Made by a program: the position numbers and the translations under genes | Assembly: GCF_022768985.1 (NCBI RefSeq) | Contig: NZ_JALEKL010000001.1 | Coordinates: 82,288 to 146,287, forward strand | From: Methanosphaera sp. | GTDB taxonomy: Archaea; Methanobacteriota; Methanobacteria; Methanobacteriales; Methanobacteriaceae | Length of the DNA: 64,000 nt | Reading direction: 5' to 3' | Part shown: piece after piece, positions 19,585-29,710 of the stretch | Layout: each line of letters starts with the position of its first letter | How positions within the stretch are numbered: position 1 is the stretch's first letter | Notes under the pieces: model-generated | Seen by the model: the letters and a program-made list of their open reading frames with translations, nothing else | What the model was told of the DNA's origin: nothing | The model's database searches: none

Positions 19585-21486
19585 ATGAGTAAATCTAACG
19601 ATACATATACAAAGCCTATCGTGTATGTATTAAATCCTTCATGTCAAATTGAAGATCTTGAAATTGGAAGTGACTATGAAGGAGTCATTACTAGAGTGGA
19701 AAAATATGGATTTTTTGTAAGTCTAAGTAAAAGTGTATATGGACTTCTAAGAACCCGTAATCCAAAAGAAAAAGTTGGAGACAAGGTTGTTGTAAAAATA
19801 TCAGAAATCAAGCCACACAAAGGTAAGATGGATGTAGATCTTGGATATTCCAAAACCAAATATGGTAATGACTATGAAACAATTACAGTAAAACGTAACA
19901 TTAAAAAGACAAAAATTGAAGACTTATCAGAAGATATAATAGGTCGTAACATAGCAATTAATGGTGAAATCATCCAGATTCAACAAACAAGTGGACCTAC
20001 AATCTTTACAGTACGTGATGAAACAGACATTACATGGGCTGCAGCATTTAATGAGCCTGGTGTAAGAATGTATCCTGAACTTGAAGTAGATGATGTTGTA
20101 GAAATTCTAGGTGAAGTATCACTACACAGTGGTAAAATTCAGATAGAATCAGAATCCATTGAAAAACTTGATGATGATGAAGCTGAAGAACTTAGAAAAT
20201 CTATAGATCTTGCAGTAGATAAGAAATCTGAATCACCAGATACATCTGTAATGATTGAAAGTGAAGTACTAGATAAACTAAGACCAAAACTTGCAAAAGC
20301 TGCAAAGGCAATTAGACGTGCAATCTATGATGGAAGATCAATTCTTGTACGCCACCATGCTGATGCTGATGGTATATGTTCTGGTATTGCAGTAGAACAA
20401 GCTGTACTTCCATTATTACGCGAAGAAAGTAATGATGCAGATGCAGAATGGCACTTCTTTAAAAGATCACCAAGTAAAGCACCATTTTATGAACTTGAAG
20501 ATGTTGTAAAAGATTTATCATTTGCACTTGAAGATCAAGAACGTCACGGACAAAAACTACCACTTCTTGTACTACTTGATAATGGTTCAACAGAAGAAGA
20601 TGTAGCAGCATTAAGACATTCAAAAGTATTTGGAATTGAATCTGTTGTTGTAGATCATCACTATCCTGGTGAAGTTGAAGATGGACGTGCACTTATTGAT
20701 GATTATGTAGATATACATGTAAATCCATACCTTGTAGGTGGAGATTCACAACTTACAGCAGGAGCACTAGCAGTAGAACTTGCAGGTATGATAAATCCTG
20801 ATATTCGTGATAAAATCAGACATTTCCCTGCAATAGCAGCAGTTGGTGATCATGCAGAATGTAGTGAAGTTGACCAGTATCTTGAAATTGCAAAAGAAGA
20901 AGGTTATTCACGTGATGATTTAGATCGTATAGCAACATGTGTTGACTTTGAAGCATACTTCCTAAGATTTAATAATGGTCGTGGAATTATGAATACTCTA
21001 CTTGGTCTTGAAGAAAAAGAACGTCAAGAAGAGTTAGTTGACATATTAATGGCAGAATCAGATAAAAGAGTTGACACTCAACTTAAAGCAGCATTCCCTA
21101 ATGTTGAAACAGTATTCTTTGATAATGGTATTCAACTTAACAGATTAGATGTTGAAAAATATGCTCATAAATTCACATATCCTGCACCTGGTAAAACAAC
21201 AGGTTATGTACATGATAAGATTGTACAACAAAAAGGTGAAGATCAGCCTATCATGACACTTGCAAATGGTCCTGATTTTGCTGTACTTAGAGCAACAGAA
21301 GTTATTAAAAATGATTTTGACTTTAACTTAAACAATGTAATTACAAAAATACAACAAGAACTTCCACAGGCAGGAGCTGATGGTGGAGGACACGAAGTTG
21401 CAGGTTCTCTAAAATTTGTTGAAGGTTTAAGAGATGAAGTTCTAGAATTGTTTATTAAAGAGGTTAAAGATCTAAATAGAGATTAA
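19585..21486 (+). CDS. archaeal RecJ-like DHH phosphoesterase with S1 and OB domains
   Basis: 633 residues in the archaeal RecJ-like architecture. Residues 20-90 are an S1 RNA-binding fold (GVITRVEKYGFFVSLSKSVYGLL), residues 110-195 an OB fold (GEIIQIQQTSGPTIFTVRDE), and 240-630 the DHH and DHHA1 domains. Metal ligands are visible in HHADADG (257-263), VDHH (356-359) and DGGGH (599-603). Relatives degrade single-stranded DNA or RNA 5'-3' or 3'-5' and some associate with the replisome (GINS). Which substrate this one uses cannot be told. The start has GGGAG seven bases upstream. It stands alone ahead of the 7S RNA gene. Confidence 0.9.
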   Translation: MSKSNDTYTKPIVYVLNPSCQIEDLEIGSDYEGVITRVEKYGFFVSLSKSVYGLLRTRNPKEKVGDKVVVKISEIKPHKGKMDVDLGYSKTKYGNDYETITVKRNIKKTKIEDLSEDIIGRNIAINGEIIQIQQTSGPTIFTVRDETDITWAAAFNEPGVRMYPELEVDDVVEILGEVSLHSGKIQIESESIEKLDDDEAEELRKSIDLAVDKKSESPDTSVMIESEVLDKLRPKLAKAAKAIRRAIYDGRSILVRHHADADGICSGIAVEQAVLPLLREESNDADAEWHFFKRSPSKAPFYELEDVVKDLSFALEDQERHGQKLPLLVLLDNGSTEEDVAALRHSKVFGIESVVVDHHYPGEVEDGRALIDDYVDIHVNPYLVGGDSQLTAGALAVELAGMINPDIRDKIRHFPAIAAVGDHAECSEVDQYLEIAKEEGYSRDDLDRIATCVDFEAYFLRFNNGRGIMNTLLGLEEKERQEELVDILMAESDKRVDTQLKAAFPNVETVFFDNGIQLNRLDVEKYAHKFTYPAPGKTTGYVHDKIVQQKGEDQPIMTLANGPDFAVLRATEVIKNDFDFNLNNVITKIQQELPQAGADGGGHEVAGSLKFVEGLRDEVLELFIKEVKDLNRD

Positions 21487-21637
21487 TTAATATAATCTCA
21501 CCTTTAAACATATTTTCCTCTTTTTTTACTTAATCACCTCTTTAATTATTTATTAACTATTTTTAATGATTTATAGCAATTATTTTCAGTTATTATTCGA
21601 TTTCATAATTTTTTTATATGTTGTTAATAACAACAAA

Positions 21638-21650
21638 GTATATAAATATT
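21638..21650 (+). promoter_or_regulatory. TATA box of the SRP RNA gene
   Basis: AGTATATAAATATT is centred about 27 bp before the first base of the RNA (about 21671), the canonical archaeal distance. It stands out as the best TATA match in the spacer. Confidence 0.7.
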
Positions 21651-21670
21651 AACATATATATTACTAATAA

Positions 21671-21960
<290 letters not shown>

Positions 21961-22068
21961 ATCCATTTACATGCTACTAAAAAAAATGGTAGTATTTTTA
22001 TTATTAAAACCATAAAATATATATACTAAAATAGATAAACTATTATATACTTGTTTTCAATTGTAAAT

Positions 22069-22152
22069 GTCGAGGTGGCCCAGCCTGGTACGGCGGTGGC
22101 CTGCTAAGCCACTGGAGAGATCTCCACCCGGGTTCGAATCCCGGCCTCGGCG
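22069..22152 (+). tRNA. tRNA-Ser (GCT)
   Basis: 84 nt. The acceptor stem pairs GTCGAGG with CCTCGGC, G is the discriminator, and no CCA is encoded. The anticodon stem GTGGC/GCCAC encloses CTGCTAA, giving anticodon GCT for AGC/AGU serine codons. The long variable arm (GGAGAGATCTCC) and the T loop GGTTCGAATCC agree with serine. A TATA-like TATTATATAC lies about 25 bp upstream. Confidence 0.97.
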
Positions 22153-22340
22153 CTTAAAAAACTTTTAACTAATTTTTAATTTTAATTTTTATATAAATAT
22201 TACACTTTAATTTCTTAATAATAAATTTTATTTTCCAAACAATTTTTATGAAAATTTTTTTATTTACAATACTATAAACATAATAATTAGAATAAAATAA
22301 AATTTAAAAACTAAAACAATAAAAAAGGGGAGAAATTAAA

Positions 22341-22853
22341 GTGTCAGATCAAAATACATTTTTACTAAAAGCAAAAGAAGAAATTAAACAAAAAATAGCA
22401 GAAGAAACCAAACAACTAGAATTAATAAAAAAAGAACAACAAGAACTTCAAAGAGCAAAACAGGGATATGCAGATTTTTATGAAAACCTAGTACATTTCT
22501 TCAAAGAAAGTATGGAAGATTTTGAAGTAACAGAAGATGAACTATCAGATTATTTCAAAGAAAACATTGATGAGGTATACCAGAACTATGTACAAATAAG
22601 ATCTGATGCAATAGCAGAAATTGATGCATTAAGCCAGTACATCTCCCATATTAAAAAACAATTAGCATCAAATCAGAGAACACTTAAATTCTACAGATCA
22701 CAATACATAGACAGTGACTTTTTTGATGAATGTATGCCACTAGTTGCATTATATCAAGATAAAATAGATACATACAATGAAAATATAGCTCTTACAGATG
22801 ATATAATACATAAACTTGGTGAAATATCAGATAAGCTTGTAGGATGGAATTAA
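22341..22853 (+). CDS. hypothetical coiled-coil protein
   Basis: 170 residues, cytoplasmic, no signal peptide or membrane segment. Not recognised. Residues 5-45 form a Lys/Glu/Gln heptad-rich helix (KEEIKQKIAEETKQLE), a middle part contains FYENLVHFFKESMEDFEVTEDE, and residues 95-170 again look helical. The start is GTG with a very good ribosome site (GGGGAGA). It has its own spacer after tRNA-Ser and converges on the aminotransferase gene. It may be a structural or adaptor protein. Confidence 0.75.
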   Translation: MSDQNTFLLKAKEEIKQKIAEETKQLELIKKEQQELQRAKQGYADFYENLVHFFKESMEDFEVTEDELSDYFKENIDEVYQNYVQIRSDAIAEIDALSQYISHIKKQLASNQRTLKFYRSQYIDSDFFDECMPLVALYQDKIDTYNENIALTDDIIHKLGEISDKLVGWN

Positions 22854-22897
22854 AAAAAAGAGTAAAAAAAATAGAAAAAAAGGTGTGTATGGATTAT

Positions 22898-24010
22898 CTA
22901 TGCTATTTTTGCAAGACGTTCCATTGCAGTTTGTAGGTTTTCATAGCTTTGTGCATAGGATAATCTTATATATCCTTCACCCATTTCTCCAAATGCATTA
23001 CCATTTACAAGTACAACATCTTCTTTTAATGCTTTTTGTATGAATTCATCAGGATTGTCTTGTTTGAAAAATACATAAAATGCACCATCAGGACGAATAC
23101 ATTCAACACCCATATCATATAATGAATCAACAACAAGATCACGTCTTTTTCTAAACTCACTTGTCATATCAGATACACATTGTTGTGGACCTGTTAATGC
23201 TTCTGTTGCTGCAATTTGTGTTGCTGTGTCAATACATGCAACGTTATATTGATGTACTTTAAGTACTTCATCTATTATTTCACTACATGCAGATAAATAT
23301 CCTACTCTTAGTCCTGTCATTGCATATGCTTTTGAAAATCCATTTATTGTAACTGCATTGTCTGTATATGCTTGGAAGCTGTAGTGTTTTTTATCATATA
23401 TGATTTTTTCATAGATTTCATCTGATATTATTATAATATCATTTTCATCTGCAAATTCTGCTATTGCTTTTATTTCATCTTTTGGCATTACAGATCCTGT
23501 TGGATTTGCTGGTGAGTTGATAATCATTGCTTTTGTATTTTCTGTTACTGTATTTTCTACATCATCAAGTGTTGTGTTAAATCCATTTTCTGCACTTGTT
23601 TTTAGTGCTACTGGATTTGCTCCTGCTATTTTTACAACTTCCCTGTATGATAGAAATCCTGGATCTGGTATTAGCACATCATCTTTTGGATCTATGAGTG
23701 CATTTACTGTTGAATATAATGCTTCACTTGCACCTACTGTTAGTATTACATTATCTGCTGTTGTGTTGATGTTATTGTCTTTTTTTAGTTTATCTACAAT
23801 TGTTTCTCTTAGTTTTACTTCTCCTTTGTTTTGTGAATAATGTGTATATCCTTCATCTAGTGCATTTTTTAGTGCATCTATTATGTGTTTTGGTGTGTCA
23901 AAGTCTGGTTCTCCAAGTGCAAGATTTATTGCTGTTGGTGATGCTTGTTCAAACATTTTTCTTACTTGTGATAAGTTTATATCAGATACTCTTTGTGCTC
24001 CATATTGCAT
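22898..24010 (-). CDS. PLP-dependent aminotransferase, class I (aspartate aminotransferase-like)
   Basis: 370 residues, fold type I. The PLP lysine is K227 in GFSKAYAMTGLRVGY. Other marks: NLALGEPDFDTP near the start, the substrate loop YTHYSQNKG, NSPANPTGS, ISDEIYEKI and RLSYAQSYENL. Enzymes of this group move amino groups between aspartate, alanine or aromatic amino acids and 2-oxoglutarate; the substrate cannot be assigned from motifs. The ATG lies just after a weak AAGGAA site. It converges with the coiled-coil gene and is divergent from the first MATE gene. Confidence 0.92.
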   Translation of the reverse strand: MQYGAQRVSDINLSQVRKMFEQASPTAINLALGEPDFDTPKHIIDALKNALDEGYTHYSQNKGEVKLRETIVDKLKKDNNINTTADNVILTVGASEALYSTVNALIDPKDDVLIPDPGFLSYREVVKIAGANPVALKTSAENGFNTTLDDVENTVTENTKAMIINSPANPTGSVMPKDEIKAIAEFADENDIIIISDEIYEKIIYDKKHYSFQAYTDNAVTINGFSKAYAMTGLRVGYLSACSEIIDEVLKVHQYNVACIDTATQIAATEALTGPQQCVSDMTSEFRKRRDLVVDSLYDMGVECIRPDGAFYVFFKQDNPDEFIQKALKEDVVLVNGNAFGEMGEGYIRLSYAQSYENLQTAMERLAKIA

Positions 24011-24225
24011 GTTATATTCCTTTCCTTAAAATTTATTATATTCCTTTTTAATAGTTTTTTTTCTTAAAATCAATATAGTATTATATTTGTTTATTTTTAC
24101 ATAAAAATAGATTTATTTTTTCTTCAATTATATATAAAATTATTTTAATGTTAACTTAAAGATATAAATTAAAAACACAAAAAAAGTTTATAAAATTATA
24201 AAACTATTATTTTTCAGGTGATATA

Positions 24226-25605
24226 TTGGAGAATGTAGAAGCTAGTAATTCAAATATTGAAATGATACGTGGTGATCCTAAAGTTGCACTTAAAAAGCTT
24301 GCCTGGCCATTAATTTTTACACTTGTTCTTAACATGGTTTATAATCTTGTTGATAGAATATGGGTTGCAGGTCTTGGTGCAGGTCCTCTTGCTGCTATTG
24401 GTTTTATTTTACCTATCTTTATGATGATTAGTGGTATTGGTAATGGTTTTGGATCTGGTGCAAATTCTGTTATTTCACGATATATTGGTGCAAAAGATAA
24501 GGATAATGCATCAAATAGTGCAATTCATTCGATTCTTATTGGTATTGTTATATCAATATTAATTCCACTTTTGCTTTTGCCATTTCTTGGTGATTTACTT
24601 GTTATGATGGGTGCAGGTAATGTTTTATCTTATGCATCAGATTATGCAACTATTATTATTTTAGGTTCATTTACATTGGTACTTAATGGTATTCTTTCAA
24701 GTCAGCTAAGGGCTGAAGGTGATATTAAGCGTGCATCACGTGCTCTTATAATTACTGGTGTTCTTAATATGGCTATTGATCCTATTTTTATCTATACTTT
24801 TAATCTTGGAGTTCGTGGTGCTGCTATTGCAACGATATTATCTGCACTTGTTGCAACAGTTCTTATGTTTTACTGGATTTTAGTTAAAAAAGATACATAT
24901 GTTAATGTGGAGGGTAGTTATTTTAAGTTTTCACCTACAATTATACGTGAAATTATTTCTGTTGCAATTCCTGGTACTGTTGAGGAAGTTATAATGTCAA
25001 GTGTTGCTATTATGATTAATGCTACTCTTGCAGTAATTGCTACAACTGAGGTTATTGCAGCATATACTGCAGCTTGGAGTATTGTTGATATTGCTATGAT
25101 GATTCCTCTTGGTATTGCTACTGCAGCAATTACTGTTGCAGGTGTTGCATATGGTGCACGTGATATTAGGCGTGTTGATTTTGTGTGTAATTATTCAATA
25201 AAGCTTTCAATGATTCTTGTGGTTGTTGTATTTATTGTTATTGAAATTTTTGCACCTCAAATTGCAATGATCTTTTCATATTCATCTCCTGGTGCATTTA
25301 ATGGATTAGTTTGTGATGTTTTAAGAATTCTTGCATTGTTTATATTAACTGTTCCTGCAGGTATTTGTTGTGCATTTGTATTTCAGGCTATTGGACGTGG
25401 TATGATTTCACTTATCTTAACAATTCTTCGTGAGGTTGTATTTGTTCTTATTGCATTATTTATTCTTGTTGATGTGATGCATCTTGGTGCTATTGGTGTT
25501 TATCTTTGTATGACTCTTGGTGGTCTTATGGGTGGTATTGTTGCAATTGTAGCATTTAAGTATTATATCAGAAAAATTGAAGCCTTTGAGGGAGCTTCAA
25601 TTTAA
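24226..25605 (+). CDS. MATE family efflux transporter (copy 1)
   Basis: 459 residues with about twelve membrane helices in two six-helix halves. Typical MATE text: LAWPLIFTLVLNMVYNLVDR, GNGFGSGANSVISRYIGAKD, and the mirrored second half AYTAAWSIVDIAMMIPLGIATAAITVAG. It would export cationic drugs or metabolites using Na+ or H+. TTG start with GGTGAT a few bases upstream. It is a close paralog of 25879-27273, but its codons end mostly in T where the other's end in A. A MarR regulator lies just beyond the second copy. Confidence 0.92.
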   Translation: MENVEASNSNIEMIRGDPKVALKKLAWPLIFTLVLNMVYNLVDRIWVAGLGAGPLAAIGFILPIFMMISGIGNGFGSGANSVISRYIGAKDKDNASNSAIHSILIGIVISILIPLLLLPFLGDLLVMMGAGNVLSYASDYATIIILGSFTLVLNGILSSQLRAEGDIKRASRALIITGVLNMAIDPIFIYTFNLGVRGAAIATILSALVATVLMFYWILVKKDTYVNVEGSYFKFSPTIIREIISVAIPGTVEEVIMSSVAIMINATLAVIATTEVIAAYTAAWSIVDIAMMIPLGIATAAITVAGVAYGARDIRRVDFVCNYSIKLSMILVVVVFIVIEIFAPQIAMIFSYSSPGAFNGLVCDVLRILALFILTVPAGICCAFVFQAIGRGMISLILTILREVVFVLIALFILVDVMHLGAIGVYLCMTLGGLMGGIVAIVAFKYYIRKIEAFEGASI

Positions 25606-25645
25606 TTTTTTTCTTCTTTTTTTTATATTTTTTTTAGTAGTAACT

Positions 25646-25661
25646 TTTATATATTATAACT
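25646..25661 (+). promoter_or_regulatory. TATA region ahead of MATE copy 2
   Basis: ACTTTTATATATTATAAC is a good archaeal TATA box. Transcription would start near 25680-25685, right at the 16-bp palindrome that follows. Confidence 0.5.
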
Positions 25662-25682
25662 TAATTAACTATTACTAACAAC

Positions 25683-25731
25683 AGTTGCATATGCAACTAT
25701 TTACATATTAAATAATTGTATTTACAATTAT
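25683..25731. promoter_or_regulatory. candidate operator: two tandem inverted repeats before MATE copy 2
   Basis: AGTTGCATATGCAACT (25683-25698) is a perfect 16-bp palindrome. Fourteen bases later ATAATTGTA-TT-TACAATTAT (25712-25731) is a perfect 9-bp inverted repeat. Both sit at and just after the predicted transcription start of the exporter gene, where archaeal repressors commonly bind, and the MarR gene downstream of the exporter is the obvious candidate ligand-responsive binder. Confidence 0.55.
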
Positions 25732-25878
25732 AATTATTTTAAGTAATTTTAAATAAATATTGAAATTTTTCAAAAAACAAATTAAATAAAATATATTTAC
25801 AATACTAATAATTTTTTTTATTTTAACAAAAAAAGAGAAAAACACAACAAAATATAAAACAAAAGGAGAGGTGAAAGA

Positions 25879-27273
25879 TTGCATCAAAATGAAAATGATG
25901 ACACAACTAAAGTAGATGTAATACGAGGAGATCCAAAAGTAGCACTAAAAACCATAGCATGGCCTATGATATTTACACTTGTACTAAACATGATATATAA
26001 CATGGTAGATAGAGTATGGGTAGCAGGACTAGGAGCAGATCCACTAGCTGCAATAGGATTTGTAGCACCAATATTTATCATAATAGGTGGAATAGGAAAT
26101 GGATTTGGAGCAGGAGCAAACTCCCTCATATCACGATACATCGGAGCAAAAGATAAACAAAACGCATCAAATAGTGCAATACATTCAATACTAATAGCCC
26201 TGGCACTATCAATAATAATACCAATAATACTCATGCCACTACTAAAACAATTACTACTTCTTATGGGAGCAGAAAGTGTACTTAAACTTGCAACAGACTA
26301 TGCAACAATCATCATTATTGGAGGATTTACACTCATATTCAATGGAGTACTTTCAAGTCAACTAAGAGCAGAAGGAGATGTAAATCGTGCAACAAAAGCA
26401 CTTGTAATAACAGGTATATTAAACATAATAATAGATCCAATATTCATATATGTACTAAATCTAGGAGTAGCAGGAGCAGCAATAGCAACAGTATTATCAG
26501 CACTTGTTGCAACAGTCCTAATGCTTTACTGGATTTTAGTTAAAAAAGATACATATGTTGATGTAGGACGTGACCAATTTAAATTCAGTCCAAAAATTAT
26601 CAAAGAAATCATTGCAGTAGCAGTACCAGGAAGTGTAGAACAAGTAATTATCTCACTCATATCAATTGTAATGAATGCAGTACTTGCAATGGTAGCATCA
26701 ACAGATGTAATTGCAGCATTCACAGCAGCATTTAGTATAATACAGGTAGGAATGATGTTCCCAGTAGGAATTGCAACAGCAGCAATTACAGTTGCAGGAG
26801 TAGCATATGGAGCACGTGACTTTAAAAGAGTTGAATTTGTATGTAAATATGCAATAAAACTATCAATGTCTATAGTAATAGTAATTGTAGCATTAATGGC
26901 AATCTTTGCACCACAAATTGCAATGCTATTTAGTTATTCAGCAGCAACAGCATCACTCAATGCACTAGTAACTGAAGCACTACGTGTATTACTTGTATTT
27001 TTAATTGGTGTACCTGTAGGATTATGCTGTGCATTTACATTCCAAGGAATAGGAAAAGGAACAATATCACTCATACTTACAATTCTAAGAGAAGCAGTAT
27101 TTGTACTAGTATTTTTATACTTATTTGTATTCGTACTTGGAATGGGACAAATAGGAGCATATCTATCAATGGGTATGGCAGGAGTACTCGGATCAGTAGT
27201 AGCAGCAATACTCTTTAAATACTACATGAATAAACTTCAAAAATTTGAAGGAAAAGCACCAGATGAATGCTAA
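25879..27273 (+). CDS. MATE family efflux transporter (copy 2)
   Basis: 464 residues, same twelve-helix plan as copy 1 (IAWPMIFTLVLNMIYNMVDR, GNGFGAGANSLISRYIGAKD, IATAAITVAGVAYGARD). TTG start behind GGAGAGGTGA, an excellent ribosome site. A 35-base block (26525-26559) is identical to copy 1 at 24869-24903 although synonymous sites differ heavily elsewhere. The promoter has two dyad elements, and the MarR gene follows after 240 bp, so this copy is probably the regulated drug/metabolite exporter. Confidence 0.92.
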   Translation: MHQNENDDTTKVDVIRGDPKVALKTIAWPMIFTLVLNMIYNMVDRVWVAGLGADPLAAIGFVAPIFIIIGGIGNGFGAGANSLISRYIGAKDKQNASNSAIHSILIALALSIIIPIILMPLLKQLLLLMGAESVLKLATDYATIIIIGGFTLIFNGVLSSQLRAEGDVNRATKALVITGILNIIIDPIFIYVLNLGVAGAAIATVLSALVATVLMLYWILVKKDTYVDVGRDQFKFSPKIIKEIIAVAVPGSVEQVIISLISIVMNAVLAMVASTDVIAAFTAAFSIIQVGMMFPVGIATAAITVAGVAYGARDFKRVEFVCKYAIKLSMSIVIVIVALMAIFAPQIAMLFSYSAATASLNALVTEALRVLLVFLIGVPVGLCCAFTFQGIGKGTISLILTILREAVFVLVFLYLFVFVLGMGQIGAYLSMGMAGVLGSVVAAILFKYYMNKLQKFEGKAPDEC

Positions 27274-27515
27274 ATAACTCAATTTAACCACCCAAATCCA
27301 CTCTTTTTATTTTTTTAAAAAAAACTACTATTTTTTACTAAGTTATAGATAATTTAATAAATTACACATTAGTAGTAGAAAATAAAATATTACAATAAAA
27401 TAAAAGATAGAAAAAATATAAATATAAAAATAATAATGAATATTTTTTATCTAAAAAAGTGGTGTTTTAATATATAAATAATATAATAACCAAAAATTTT
27501 CTTTAAAGTGATAAA

Positions 27516-27977
27516 ATGAAAAATATAAATGAAAAAGATGAAAATAACCTACATGTAAGTTTTCTTTTTTCAACAACAATAAGACAACATAACATATGGA
27601 TGAATCAAGTACTAAAGCCATATAATCTATCAGCAAGTGAATTTCCACTACTTATGAAACTACACTTTGATGGTAACATAACACAACATGAACTTGCCGG
27701 AGAATTCTACCTAACAGAAGGAACAATAGCAAGAAGTGTACGAAAACTGGAAGATAAAGGATTTATACAAAGAGAAGTTGATGATAACAACAGACGAAAA
27801 AAATATGTATCACTAACACCCAGAGGACATGAAGTTGCAATATTTATGCAAGACTTAGAGGAAAAATGGGAAGCAGAAGTAATACGTGAACTTGATACAA
27901 CTGAAAAAGAAAACTTAAAGAAAATATTAAAAAAAATAGCATTAAAATCATTTAAAATAAAAGATATAATAAAATAA
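27516..27977 (+). CDS. MarR family transcriptional regulator
   Basis: 153 residues. The winged helix-turn-helix is clear: LSASEFPLLMKLHFDGNITQHELAGEF as the approach and first helices, then TEGTIARSVRKLEDKGFI as recognition helix, and REVDDNNRRKKYVSLTPRG as the wing. Dimerising N- and C-terminal helices flank it. MarR proteins are usually repressors released by small ligands and often control an adjacent exporter; here the neighbour is a MATE pump in the same direction. GTGAT precedes the ATG. The best operator candidate in reach is the palindrome at 25683-25698; I see no copy of it before this gene. Confidence 0.9.
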   Translation: MKNINEKDENNLHVSFLFSTTIRQHNIWMNQVLKPYNLSASEFPLLMKLHFDGNITQHELAGEFYLTEGTIARSVRKLEDKGFIQREVDDNNRRKKYVSLTPRGHEVAIFMQDLEEKWEAEVIRELDTTEKENLKKILKKIALKSFKIKDIIK

Positions 27978-28012
27978 TTTAGAATACAAAAAATGAGTGG
28001 AGGATTTAATTT

Positions 28013-29569
28013 TTGATAGAAGAATATAATACTGTTATTAAAAATCCAAGAAAGGTAATAACACGCTTTGCATCATGTTATCCAAATGTATATCGTGTTG
28101 CAATGTCATCAATGGGATATCAGATAATATATGACTTTCTTAATGCACGTGAGGATATCTATTGTGAACGTGTAATATATCCACAGACAAAAAGTATTGA
28201 GACAAGATCAAACTTATCAGAATTTGACATTGTAAGTTTCACACTACAATTTGAAGAAGACTATCTTAACATGATTGACATGTTAAAGCGAAGTAATATT
28301 CCTCTAGAATCAAAAAATAGAAGAGCTAAAGATCCACTTGTAATTGCAGGTGGACCATGTGCTACATCAAATCCACTTCCTATCTCTGAATTTGTTGACA
28401 TATTCATAGTAGGTGATGCAGAAGTTGTCCTTGATAATGTGATCGATGTATGTAGTGATACAAACGATCCAAGGGCTGATATTTTTGATCTTCTTGACAT
28501 TCCTGGTGTATATAAGCCAGGCTATCCTGCAAAAAAACAGCAGATAAAATCAATGAAGGATGCATGGAGGCCAATATATCAGATTGTAACAAAAACAGAC
28601 AATGATAAATTCACACCAGCATTTGGTAGTGATACATTTCTTCTTGAAGTATCACGTGGATGTAGTCGTGGATGTCGTTTTTGTATGAGTGGATGTATGT
28701 ACAGGCCACGTCGTGAAGTTGACATGGATACACTCATTGACACAGCACTTAAGTGTCGTCATGCAACGGGACAAAATAGAGTAGCACTTCTTGGTGAGGC
28801 TGTAAGTGATTATAGTCGTATTGAGGATCTTGTATGGAATCTTTCTGAGGAAGGATTTAATGTTGTTACACCTTCTCTTCGTGTGGAATCAGTATCTGAT
28901 GAGCTTCTTGAAATACTAAAAAGTAATGGTCTTAAAACTATTACCATTGCACCTGAAACTACTATGTCTCAGAGATTAAAGCTTAATAAGCCAATGAGTG
29001 ATGAGGAAATTATTTCAACTGTTGATCGTGCTATTGATCTTAAATTTAAGGTGAAGATGTATCTTCTTTTAGGTACTCCTGGTGAGACAACAGAGGATGT
29101 TATGGATCTTGTTAATTTCCTTCGTAATATTGTAGGTCGTGGTGTCAGATATAATACTATTAAAACTAGTGTTAATCCTCTTATTCCAAAGCCTCATACT
29201 CCACTGCAGTATATGGGCTTTGATTATGATGATATTTTTGAAAAATATAAAAGATATTCATCACGTCTAAAATATAGATATAAGAAGGAGTCACTCAGGA
29301 AAGCTACAATGCAGTATGTTCTATCAAATGGTGGTGCTGAGATGAATAAGATTCTTAAAATAGGAGATCAGCTTAAATTTAAGGATTGGTATAAGCTTGC
29401 ATCTAAGATTAATGAGGTGAAAGCTAAAGATAATGGTAAGCTTCCATGGCATGAAATAGATGTTGGAATTACAGATAAGTATTTAAGACGTGAATATGAT
29501 AAGATGTTAAATTCCCAGATTACTCCATGGTGTGAGGAGGATAAATGCTATGGTTGTGGTGCATGCTAA
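28013..29569 (+). CDS. radical SAM protein with N-terminal B12-binding-like domain
   Basis: 518 residues. Residues 10-165 resemble the cobalamin-binding-like domain found in the radical SAM group that starts with YPNVYRVAMSSMGYQ. The SAM/4Fe-4S site is C217-X3-C221-X2-C224 in CSRGCRFCMSG, followed by GEAVSDYS and VESVSDELLEIL of the barrel. The chain ends with WCEEDKCYGCGAC, a second cysteine cluster at the very C-terminus. Function is unknown; it may be a methylthio- or methyltransferase-type enzyme. TTG start behind GGAGG. Synonymous codons shift from A-ending in the first half to T-ending in the second half. Confidence 0.85.
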   Translation: MIEEYNTVIKNPRKVITRFASCYPNVYRVAMSSMGYQIIYDFLNAREDIYCERVIYPQTKSIETRSNLSEFDIVSFTLQFEEDYLNMIDMLKRSNIPLESKNRRAKDPLVIAGGPCATSNPLPISEFVDIFIVGDAEVVLDNVIDVCSDTNDPRADIFDLLDIPGVYKPGYPAKKQQIKSMKDAWRPIYQIVTKTDNDKFTPAFGSDTFLLEVSRGCSRGCRFCMSGCMYRPRREVDMDTLIDTALKCRHATGQNRVALLGEAVSDYSRIEDLVWNLSEEGFNVVTPSLRVESVSDELLEILKSNGLKTITIAPETTMSQRLKLNKPMSDEEIISTVDRAIDLKFKVKMYLLLGTPGETTEDVMDLVNFLRNIVGRGVRYNTIKTSVNPLIPKPHTPLQYMGFDYDDIFEKYKRYSSRLKYRYKKESLRKATMQYVLSNGGAEMNKILKIGDQLKFKDWYKLASKINEVKAKDNGKLPWHEIDVGITDKYLRREYDKMLNSQITPWCEEDKCYGCGAC

Positions 29570-29710
29570 TGGGAATTTTCTTTTTCTTTTTCTAATTTTT
29601 TTATTTTTTTTATTAATTTTTACACTTTTTTTAGGGATAGTTTTTTTATTATATTAAAAAGAGATATTATATTTAGGAAAAATAATTATGTAAAATTTGA
29701 GGATTATTAT

